Positions 1 through 6,127 of a DNA stretch of 7,864 bases are shown one piece after another. The stretch lies in contig JAUXDR010000033.1 in NCBI GenBank assembly GCA_030618205.1, forward strand, positions 1-7,864. Direction: 5' to 3'. Both the position numbers and the translations under genes were made by a program. Position 1 is the first letter of the stretch. Every line of letters begins with the position of its first letter. The notes under the pieces are model-generated. The model had not been told where the DNA came from. It was given only the letters and a program-made list of their open reading frames with translations, and searched no databases. This stretch comes from Deltaproteobacteria bacterium (lineage in GTDB: Bacteria > Desulfobacterota > Dissulfuribacteria > Dissulfuribacterales > UBA3076).

Positions 1-801
<801 letters not shown>

Positions 802-820
802 TCAGGATTTCGGCGATCTC

Positions 821-845
821 AAGAGCTTGAGCAAGCTTTTTTTGT
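821..845 (+). terminator. Putative Rho-independent terminator after cheR-like gene
   Basis: AAGAGCTT (821-828) can pair with AAGCTTTT (833-840) around a GAGC loop: 8 bp with one G-U. The T run continues to 843. It lies 119 nt after the cheR stop and just before the next promoter candidate. The stem is A/U-rich and modest, so efficiency is uncertain. Confidence 0.5.
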
Positions 846-846
846 C

Positions 847-875
847 TTGACAATATGGTACACTTTAAATAATGT
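847..875 (+). promoter_or_regulatory. Sigma-70-like promoter candidate for the cytochrome operon
   Basis: There is a perfect TTGACA -35 box at 847-852. After 17 bp comes TAATGT (870-875), a weak -10 box; the AT-rich tract around it offers alternatives. Transcription from here would give a leader of nearly 290 nt to the cytochrome start at 1169 and would first pass the GC-rich hairpin at 900-919. The strand and the match to downstream genes support it; no experimental evidence is available. Confidence 0.4.
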
Positions 876-941
876 TTTAAATAGAATTGGGATCTTATTC
901 TCCGCCGCTTGCGGCGGGGTAGTTTATTATTTTTAAAGTGT
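860..941. repeat. Nested inverted repeat around the GC hairpin
   Basis: ACACTTTAAA (860-869) is the exact reverse complement of TTTAAAGTGT (932-941), and the GC-rich hairpin at 900-919 sits between the arms. The left arm overlaps the promoter candidate. The whole could be a small palindromic element or a large RNA structure. I see no target-site duplication and no coding potential. Confidence 0.4.
900..933 (+). terminator. GC-rich hairpin followed by T-rich tract (terminator or attenuator)
   Basis: CCGCCGC (902-908) and GCGGCGG (911-917) form a near-perfect stem, extendable by U901-G918 and C900-G919, and a T-rich tract follows to 933. It could be a second terminator for cheR, or an attenuator in the leader of the cytochrome operon, since it starts only some 25-30 nt after the promoter candidate. 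GC-rich palindromes of this kind also occur as dispersed intergenic repeats in many bacteria, so a repeat element is an alternative. Confidence 0.5.
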
Positions 942-1168
942 TTTACAGGTACTGTCGATTATGACCTTAGGAAGTTGTTGAGAAGGCCGGTGCAATTGTG
1001 TCTGGCCTAAGTGCCTGAATAACTGAAAGGAGGTGATCAATCGGAGCAGATAATATCTATATAGATGTCTGGCAATACATAAGAGGATGATAAAATCATC
1101 CAAATTTACCTCAGCAGAAAGGGGAGTTGAGGTTATATCATAGTTAGATCAAGGAGGAATAGGGGAAT
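934..1168 (+). promoter_or_regulatory. Structured 5' leader of the cytochrome operon
   Basis: No gene is visible here. The stretch holds AGGCC/GGCCT arms (984-988 and 1004-1008), an unused perfect anti-anti-SD sequence (1027-1038), a 12-bp perfect palindrome ATCTATATAGAT (1055-1066), a perfect 7-bp hairpin GGATGAT/ATCATCC (1085-1101), and a second stem ACCTCA/TGAGGT (1108-1113 and 1128-1133). The real ribosome binding site of the cytochrome gene, AAGGAGGA, is at 1151-1158, 10 nt before ATG. The density of structure suggests post-transcriptional control. I compared it with the GEMM consensus and it does not fit; I assign no riboswitch class. Confidence 0.4.
1027..1038 (+). promoter_or_regulatory. 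Perfect 12-nt Shine-Dalgarno sequence without a start codon
   Basis: AAGGAGGTGATC is complementary to the conserved 3' tail of 16S rRNA over 12 bases, much longer than usual. No ATG, GTG or TTG stands at the normal distance; the nearest ATG (1065) would give only five codons. It could be a ribosome standby site, a mark of a lost gene, or chance. Confidence 0.35.
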
Positions 1169-2185
1169 ATGGTTAAAAAATTATTAATTGCCATAGTAGG
1201 TGTGAGTCTCCTGATCGGCTGTGCTCAGATGCTGGAAGAAAGAGCCAGCCTTATCAAGGTCCCGGAAGTAGCACCCGGGGCCGAATATCTGGGCACTGAA
1301 ACCTGTCTGGAGTGTCACGAAGACCACGCCAATGATAAATACAATGTACACATGAGAGTTGCGTCCTTTGAGGTCTCCGGCTACCGGATCGGCTGTGAAG
1401 GATGCCACGGACCAGGGTCCGTACACGTGGACGAAGACGGTGACCCGGGGATGATATTGAGCTTCGGCGAGGAAGGCCTTGAAGGCGAAGAGGTTGGAGC
1501 AGTATGCACCACATGCCATCAGGATGGCGCCTTAATGGACTGGGCCGGTTCAGATCATCAAGAGGACGATATATCCTGCCTCGAATGTCACAACATCCAC
1601 TTCAACAAGAAGAAAACCCTTCTTACAAACACTGACGAGTTCGAACTCTGCGGCCAGTGTCACCAGGATATTAAGGCCAAAGGCTATTTGATGTCCCGCC
1701 ACCCTGTCAGGGAAGGCAAAATGGGATGCACCGACTGCCACCAACCCCATGGAACGGATAACCTGGTACCTGGCATGATCAAGACCGATGAGCGTCTTAA
1801 CGATCTCTGTCTGAAATGCCACACCCGTTATCAGGGACCCTTTGTGTTCGAGCATGAGCCCGTGATCGAAGACTGCACTTTCTGCCACGATGCTCACGGG
1901 ACAGTAGCCAATAACCTGCTCATTCAGAACGAGCCTTTTCTGTGCCTGCAGTGTCATGAGGCTCACTTCCATACAACACGTTTAAGCGACGAGCCGCGCA
2001 GCAGTTATCCGCCAGGCATAATCGATCCTAATACTGGGCAGAAAGTTGGGGGCGATCAACTGGCTGGTGAACATAGCTGGCAGGGTGCTTTTCTGACAAA
2101 GTGCAGCAGTTGCCACCAGAACGTGCATGGATCTGATCTGCCTTCTCAAAGCGTACCTGGACAAGGCACGACATTCACTCGATAG
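1169..2185 (+). CDS. mtrA: Decaheme c-type cytochrome lipoprotein, MtrA/DmsE family
   Basis: The protein has 338 residues with exactly ten CXXCH heme sites, at residues 46, 76, 113, 137, 161, 187, 214, 236, 259 and 312. Size and heme count match MtrA/DmsE/PioA proteins (about 330 residues), the periplasmic half of trans-outer-membrane electron conduits. The ending around the tenth heme (CSSCH followed by VHGSD) is typical of the DmsE-type subgroup. The N-terminus is a short hydrophobic signal with a lipobox, LIGC, so Cys18 should be acylated after cleavage; the +2 residue is Ala, compatible with the outer membrane. The start is well supported by AAGGAGGA (1151-1158), 10 nt upstream. The barrel partner begins 12 nt after the stop, forming an operon. 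Direction of electron flow (metal or partner-cell reduction versus oxidation) cannot be told from sequence. Confidence 0.93.
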   Translation: MVKKLLIAIVGVSLLIGCAQMLEERASLIKVPEVAPGAEYLGTETCLECHEDHANDKYNVHMRVASFEVSGYRIGCEGCHGPGSVHVDEDGDPGMILSFGEEGLEGEEVGAVCTTCHQDGALMDWAGSDHQEDDISCLECHNIHFNKKKTLLTNTDEFELCGQCHQDIKAKGYLMSRHPVREGKMGCTDCHQPHGTDNLVPGMIKTDERLNDLCLKCHTRYQGPFVFEHEPVIEDCTFCHDAHGTVANNLLIQNEPFLCLQCHEAHFHTTRLSDEPRSSYPPGIIDPNTGQKVGGDQLAGEHSWQGAFLTKCSSCHQNVHGSDLPSQSVPGQGTTFTR

Positions 2186-2197
2186 GGAGGTGAGGAT

Positions 2198-3994
2198 ATG
2201 AAAATAACTACAACCATTGTAATGAGCGTATTCATAGTCCTTGGCCTTGCCTTTTCGGCAATTGCAGAGGACGAAAAACCTTATGATATTGAAATCAGCG
2301 TCGGCGGTTCAGTGAACGACTTATCCGGTTCGGGCCGTGTCGCTGAGTACGACGCTGCAGTAAGTCAAGGTTCCAACTTGGTCCTGGACGGTAAGATCTC
2401 CTACACTCTGGACAAAGTGGCATTTGACGCTTACGGGAATTATTTGGTTGGTGATGATCAGGCCTATGGCGCCAATCTGGATCTGGACCGTATCCTGATG
2501 TTTGAAACCGACTATCTCCGCTTTTTTCACAGGCTGGATCATGACAACCTTGATCACCTTCTGGCCAGTCTGGCCAGAAGCGGCCAAGGAGCTACAGTCT
2601 ATCACACGGATTTCAATGCCAGCGACAACTACGGCATAACCCGAAGTGAATGGAAGAATCAAGCAAAACTGAATATTCCCATGGTTCCCGGGTTGAGCTT
2701 CACTTTCAATCACAGATTCGAAGAACGCAAGGGCATGGATCAGGCCCGGACTATGAGCAAGTGCTCATCCTGTCACATAGCGGGCAAGAGCAAGGATATA
2801 AGTGAAACTACCAACGAATGGAACCCTGCGGTAAACTACAGAATGGGTCCAATAAGCATGAACTACAATTTCATGTACCGGTCCTTCAACAGCGGGAGCG
2901 ATGTCCCGGAGAACCTTTATATGGAAGCCCAGAATCCAGGATTGCCTCCAGGCGCAAACCTAGATTTTGATGCCCGTCTTCAGTATGACTACGATGACGG
3001 ATATCTTCCCTATTCACGGACCCCTGACTCGGAAAAATGGTCTCACAAGATCAAGATGAAGGCGGATTTACCTGCTGATAATACGCTGAACCTCGGTTAT
3101 GTGTATTCAGAAGCTACAAACAATAACTCTGATGACGGCGGTTCCGCTCTATACGGCGATGTCGGGAAGGAACTCGAGGTAGATTACTGGGCCCTTAATG
3201 GTGGATGGCACTGGAAGGTCAATAAAAAAATGGCCTTTACCCTGAAAGGTAAATACCAGAATATGGACGGAGACGACGTTAATGTTGACGTCCGCGATAT
3301 TGAGGCCGTTATTGCCGGAACAGAACAGACCTATGCAGAGTTTCTTGGAGAGGACTTCGATTTTAGGAGACATTCGGCATACGACGAGGATGAATACATC
3401 CTTGACGCCGACTTTGCATGGAAGATCCTCAAAGAACTGAAACTGAAATTCGGATACGGACTGGAATACCTGGACAGAGAAAATGCCAAGTACCACCATG
3501 TCACCGATGACACCACTACCCATAAGTTCTCTGTAGGTAGTAAATGGCGGCCTCAGATGGGTCTTAGAGTGACTGCCGACTATGCATTCACCTATGTGGA
3601 TGATCCCTATGTCTTTCATGGCGCAATGTGCCCGTCCTTTGAAGAGGCGCAGGCATTGGGATTTAGTCCTGGAACCTATTCTACAGATAGCTGGTACTCC
3701 AAATACGTCTATGGCGTTAGGACCAAAGATAGATCCAACCAGCCTGAAACCGTCCATGACATCAGGCTGAAGACGTATTGGATGGCAATGAGCAAGATCA
3801 ATACAAACGTCCATGTTCACTATAAATACGCGGAAAATGGCGATGTTGGCGGGAGCGATTGGGAACAGAATATGTTCAATGGCGGCCTAAACGTCATGTA
3901 CACTCCGATCACCAAACTCGCAATAAATTTCGGGTATAACTATTTCTATGACAAATATGAAGCCATGTTCTGTTCGGCTTTCTACAATGGGTGA
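2198..3994 (+). CDS. mtrB: MtrB/PioB-family outer-membrane beta-barrel, N-terminal part, ending at in-frame TGA
   Basis: The reading frame has 598 codons up to TGA at 3992-3994. A signal peptide is clear (hydrophobic 7-22, cleavage about AIA-E at 23/24). The rest is rich in alternating aromatic/polar strands with Asp/Asn/Gly-rich turns, as in MtrB/PioB proteins that sheathe the decaheme cytochrome in the outer membrane. Unusually it carries a heme-type CSSCH at residues 189-193. GGAGG (2186-2190) lies 7 nt before the ATG, and the gene follows the cytochrome by 12 nt. The same frame continues without a shift for 143 more codons after the TGA and ends in Phe, giving 742 residues in all, a normal family length. 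The product stopping at 598 would lack the last strands and the C-terminal sorting residue, so it is probably non-functional unless the TGA is read through, recoded, or a sequencing error. Confidence 0.85.
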   Translation: MKITTTIVMSVFIVLGLAFSAIAEDEKPYDIEISVGGSVNDLSGSGRVAEYDAAVSQGSNLVLDGKISYTLDKVAFDAYGNYLVGDDQAYGANLDLDRILMFETDYLRFFHRLDHDNLDHLLASLARSGQGATVYHTDFNASDNYGITRSEWKNQAKLNIPMVPGLSFTFNHRFEERKGMDQARTMSKCSSCHIAGKSKDISETTNEWNPAVNYRMGPISMNYNFMYRSFNSGSDVPENLYMEAQNPGLPPGANLDFDARLQYDYDDGYLPYSRTPDSEKWSHKIKMKADLPADNTLNLGYVYSEATNNNSDDGGSALYGDVGKELEVDYWALNGGWHWKVNKKMAFTLKGKYQNMDGDDVNVDVRDIEAVIAGTEQTYAEFLGEDFDFRRHSAYDEDEYILDADFAWKILKELKLKFGYGLEYLDRENAKYHHVTDDTTTHKFSVGSKWRPQMGLRVTADYAFTYVDDPYVFHGAMCPSFEEAQALGFSPGTYSTDSWYSKYVYGVRTKDRSNQPETVHDIRLKTYWMAMSKINTNVHVHYKYAENGDVGGSDWEQNMFNGGLNVMYTPITKLAINFGYNYFYDKYEAMFCSAFYNG

Positions 3995-4426
3995 GCGGGT
4001 GCCGTCGGATCCCCCCAGTTGGGAGGACAGGATGATAATTACGAGTATGAGACCAAGGCCCATACCTTTTACGTTGGCGCTAATGCCAACCCGATGCCAA
4101 AGCTCGATCTTTCAGGCGTATTCTCCTACACCAAAGGCAAAGCCAATATAGAGGATCTAGGCTTTTCCTCTGATCCGTTTGACCTTACGGTCAACGGACG
4201 TACGGACGACTACAGCTTCACCTATATCAATGGTTCTGATGACTACTCAGACCTGGAATATATCATGTGGGAGCTTGAGCTTGCGGGAAACTATAGTTTT
4301 ACCGATCAGCTCGGACTTACGGTCAACTGGTTGTATTCTGAGTACATCGACCATGAAGAATACGTGTACGGCGACCTTGGCGGTAAAGCATGGAGCTGGT
4401 CAACTTTTCTGACTTACCGCTTCTAA
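3995..4426 (+). pseudogene. mtrB: C-terminal part of the MtrB/PioB-type barrel, downstream of the in-frame TGA
   Basis: This is the direct continuation of the preceding frame, 143 codons, with beta-strand patterns (for example TFYVGANA and LDLSGVFSY) and a C-terminal TYRF. A terminal Phe is the usual recognition signal for the barrel-assembly machinery, so this is the authentic end of the barrel. The first possible start in frame is TTG at 4019, but no ribosome binding site precedes it and separate initiation is unlikely. A stem forms directly after the TGA (4010-4016 with 4021-4027, one C-A mismatch, loop AGUU). Three readings are open: nonsense mutation, base-call error, or UGA recoding as selenocysteine. 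The intact reading frame after the stop argues that any mutation is recent. Confidence 0.75.
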
Positions 4427-4446
4427 TCCGCTAATCACATACAACT

Positions 4447-4477
4447 AAAAAAAGGGGGCCCCAAAGGCCCCCTTTTT
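4447..4477 (+). terminator. Strong, potentially bidirectional Rho-independent terminator
   Basis: GGGGGCC (4454-4460) and GGCCCCC (4466-4472) form a perfect 7-bp stem around CCAAA, followed by five T (4473-4477) and preceded by seven A (4447-4453). It lies 20 nt after the barrel gene's stop and ends that operon. On the minus strand the A run becomes a U run, so it can also end transcripts coming from 4495 and beyond. Confidence 0.92.
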
Positions 4478-4494
4478 GCGTCTTTTCAAAAGCG

Positions 4495-4768
4495 TTATTT
4501 GCCTGCCAGTCCCTTTTTCTTCTTTCTTAGCTGGTCCAAAATCTGAAAGGTCCTAATGGTACTGAATCTTTCAATCAATCTTGACAGGGACTGTGTTCGT
4601 TGCATATTCTTTATCTAAATCAGTAGCATAGACTTTAACTGTTGCCTCACCCGGCGTCAAACAGACTGAAGCCTGATTAGAGGAATATTTTTTTATTACA
4701 AGGGATAGATTATAATGTTGAGGGGTAGTTTTTGCGCATATACAGAACCAAGCTATTGCATCAATCAT
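4495..4768 (-). pseudogene. Small or decayed reading frames of unknown function
   Basis: Two frames overlap on the minus strand. The first (4768 to 4571, 65 codons) ends in a segment like the last strands of an extracellular Ig-like domain (TPGEATVKVYATD, then TVPVKID). The second (4605 to 4495, 36 codons) ends in a lysine-rich tail, KKKKGLAGK, that reads like a natural C-terminus. A single frameshift near 4571-4605 would join them. The terminator at 4447-4477 sits just beyond the second stop and works in this direction, which supports a real transcript ending here. Neither ATG has a convincing ribosome binding site, and an in-frame TAA precedes the first. It could be the decayed end of a surface-protein gene or two unrelated short frames. 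I do not recognise a family. Confidence 0.3.
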
Positions 4769-4847
4769 ACCTTATTATAATAATCTGAACATCTCAGAAC
4801 GCCCAAAATGCTTACGGAGTGAACGGAATCGACTTTTTATAAAACCG

Positions 4848-5690
4848 TCATTGTTGATTCATCTTGGACGCTTTTTTGAGTAGTTTGAGAAATTCGATAT
4901 TTGGAGGATTATTTGACTTTTGTGCGATCCTAACATGTTTCCATGCCAAATCAAGGCATTCTTTGGCAAAGTAAGCAACCGCCAGGTTATTATGCGCCTC
5001 TGCATAATCAGGATTCATATTCAACACCGTTTTATATTCGGCGATAGCCTCATCTATCATTCCTTTACTAAAATAGGCAATGCCCAAGTTATAATGCGTT
5101 TTGACAAAATCCGAATTGTGACATAGTTCTTTTTTATATTCGGAGATAGCCTCATCTATCATTCCTTTACTAAAGTAAGCAACCGCCAGGTTATTATGCG
5201 CTTCTGCATAATGAGGATTCATATCCAACACCATTCTGTACTCGGAGATAGCCTTATCTATCATTCCTCTGATAGAGTATGCAATCCCTAGGTTATAGTG
5301 GGCTTCTACATAACCCGGGTCATTCACTAATGCCTGTTTGTACTCAGAGATAGCCTCATCTATCATTCCTTTGCTGAAGTAAGCAACGCCTAGGCTGTTA
5401 TGCGCCTCTGCATAATCAGGATTCATATTCAACACCATTCTGTACTCGGAGATAGCCTCATCTATCATTCCCTTATTTAGATGGGAAGTGGCTATATTAT
5501 AACTTAGTGCATATGTGGAATGACTGGCACTTATTGTCGTTTCAAGGTGTGAATTATGAGGACGGATACCTGCAAAAATTGAGGACACATTTTGGGGAGA
5601 CAGAAAAAAAACCAAGGTCAAGGTCACAACAGAGAGGCACCTGACAGGGGAAAAGCAAAAAAGTCGAACTCGTAAAAAATTTTTCATCAC
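4848..5690 (-). CDS. Exported protein of six tetratricopeptide repeats
   Basis: The protein has 280 residues from GTG at 5690, or 279 from the adjacent ATG at 5687; the purine-rich GGGGGTG upstream suits the ATG slightly better. The N-terminus is basic with a hydrophobic run (about 19-31) and a likely signal cleavage near residue 40. Six 34-residue TPR units fill residues 58-261, with the usual W/Y-x-x-LG-x-AY and A-x-x-x-Y-x-x-x-L-x-x-x-P spacing. Units 2, 4 and 6 share one version (YAEAHN) and units 3 and 5 another (HYNLGIAY), showing growth by duplication of a two-repeat block. TPR solenoids bind proteins; in the periplasm or envelope they often scaffold secretion, polysaccharide or pilus machinery, but the partner is not predictable here. 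The long leader contains a cyclic-di-GMP-I riboswitch, so expression probably follows the second messenger. Confidence 0.85.
   Translation of the reverse strand: MMKNFLRVRLFCFSPVRCLSVVTLTLVFFLSPQNVSSIFAGIRPHNSHLETTISASHSTYALSYNIATSHLNKGMIDEAISEYRMVLNMNPDYAEAHNSLGVAYFSKGMIDEAISEYKQALVNDPGYVEAHYNLGIAYSIRGMIDKAISEYRMVLDMNPHYAEAHNNLAVAYFSKGMIDEAISEYKKELCHNSDFVKTHYNLGIAYFSKGMIDEAIAEYKTVLNMNPDYAEAHNNLAVAYFAKECLDLAWKHVRIAQKSNNPPNIEFLKLLKKASKMNQQ
4949..5518 (-). repeat. Tandem 102-bp coding repeats (TPR units)
   Basis: The 34-codon TPR units are also strongly similar at the DNA level, for example the recurring segment encoding KGMIDEAISEY in five units. The similarity alternates between odd and even units, indicating recent amplification of a 204-bp pair. 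Length variation between strains by slippage or recombination is expected. This is not a CRISPR array: the repeats are contiguous and coding. Confidence 0.75.
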
Positions 5691-5719
5691 CGCACCCCCA
5701 AAATTTTATCGCCGTGCGA
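5690..5719 (-). promoter_or_regulatory. Hairpin covering the ribosome binding site of the TPR gene
   Basis: On the minus strand CGCAC (plus 5714-5718) can pair with GTGCG (plus 5691-5695), with one G-U pair added outside. The right arm overlaps the GGGGGTG ribosome binding site immediately before the start codons. This is a plausible expression platform for the riboswitch, acting on translation. Confidence 0.45.
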
Positions 5720-5745
5720 AATACAGTCTGAGGGAAACGCTATAT

Positions 5746-5838
5746 CCGCCTGGCGGCCCTGCCACCCTATCCATAGTAATCTTGGACTTAGGCCAGTAAC
5801 TTTGCGTCCCGCCCTTTCGAGCAGTTTGCCTTTTTCAA
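5746..5838 (-). promoter_or_regulatory. Cyclic-di-GMP-I (GEMM-I) riboswitch aptamer
   Basis: Read on the minus strand, the core elements occur in the right order: GGCAAAC (5824-5830), a stem closed by a GAAA tetraloop (5815-5818), GGGACGCAAAG (5800-5810), GGCCTAA (5788-5794), then ATGGATAGGGTGGC (5761-5774) and the pairing GCCGCC (5752-5757). These follow the GEMM-I consensus, including the tetraloop and the conserved GACGCAAAG joining strand. The base at the ligand-specificity position (G20 of the Vc2 structure) appears to be G, which fits c-di-GMP rather than cyclic GMP-AMP; this depends on my hand alignment. A short stem CCGC/GCGG at the 3' end (5746-5756) would compete with the last aptamer helix. 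The basal helix P1 is not clear. The TPR gene lies about 55 nt downstream. Confidence 0.9.
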
Positions 5839-5884
5839 ACGGTCTTTTGTTTTCTAGTTAAAAGAACCTAACTACTCTATACGC

Positions 5885-5913
5885 AATATAGGTACCACGC
5901 AGGCCAAAAGCAA
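5885..5913 (-). promoter_or_regulatory. Promoter candidate for the riboswitch-TPR transcript
   Basis: On the minus strand TTGCTT (plus 5908-5913) is followed after exactly 17 bp by TATATT (plus 5885-5890). The -10 box matches 5 of 6 consensus bases, the -35 box only 3 of 6. The start of transcription would fall some 40 nt before the aptamer, as expected for a riboswitch leader. Confidence 0.45.
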
Positions 5914-6127
5914 TGGCGACAGACATAAAACGTTTACTGGAATATGAAACCTTATGGCCACAACAGAATTTTCTTGTCTGCTCTGATAAAGGAGACCATC
6001 GTCCAGGGACAGAAAATATCAAAGGATGACATCAATCTGATAAGGCGACTTCTAGTTGAAAGCTCAACGTGACATCGCATCCGTCTATCAAGAAAACTAT
6101 GCACTTTTAAGAAAAGCCGGATTCTAG
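5913..6127 (+). pseudogene. Probable decayed small gene, family unknown
   Basis: Three short plus-strand stretches in different frames each look protein-like: 5913-6029 (MATDIKRLLEYE...), 5944-6072 (ending DDINLIRRLLVE, then SST and TGA), and a frame-2 stretch up to TAG at 6125-6127 (DIASVYQENYALLRKAGF). Joining them with two frameshifts gives one helical protein of about 65-70 residues. No ribosome binding site is evident before the first ATG. The final stop overlaps the htrA stop on the other strand. I do not recognise the family. It could be a remnant of a transferred or toxin/regulator-size gene, or a gene broken by sequencing errors. The promoter of the TPR gene lies over its beginning on the opposite strand. 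Confidence 0.3.

Noticed and set aside
961..1020. Second GEMM riboswitch ahead of the cytochrome operon
   Set aside because: A GGCCTAA occurs with GGTGCAAT before it, but the GACGCAAAG strand, the GAAA-capped stem and the 3' half are missing.
3149..3820. 223-codon open frame on the minus strand within the barrel gene
   Set aside because: It lies entirely opposite a well-supported gene, has no ribosome binding site that I can see, and its sequence resembles no family; it is a shadow frame.
3992..3994. Genetic code with UGA as a sense codon
   Set aside because: The cheR-like gene (700-702) and the TPR gene (4848-4850) end with TGA at sensible positions, so a global reassignment is unlikely; only local recoding, mutation or error remains.
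3980..4035. Frameshift splitting the barrel gene
   Set aside because: The downstream part is in the same frame as the upstream part; only a single stop codon separates them, no indel is needed.
4507..4593. 8-bp inverted repeat CAGTCCCT/AGGGACTG
   Set aside because: The arms are short and 71 nt apart; such a pair is expected by chance and nothing else supports it.
4949..5518. CRISPR-like array from regularly spaced repeats
   Set aside because: The 102-bp units are contiguous, in frame, and encode TPR motifs; there are no spacers.
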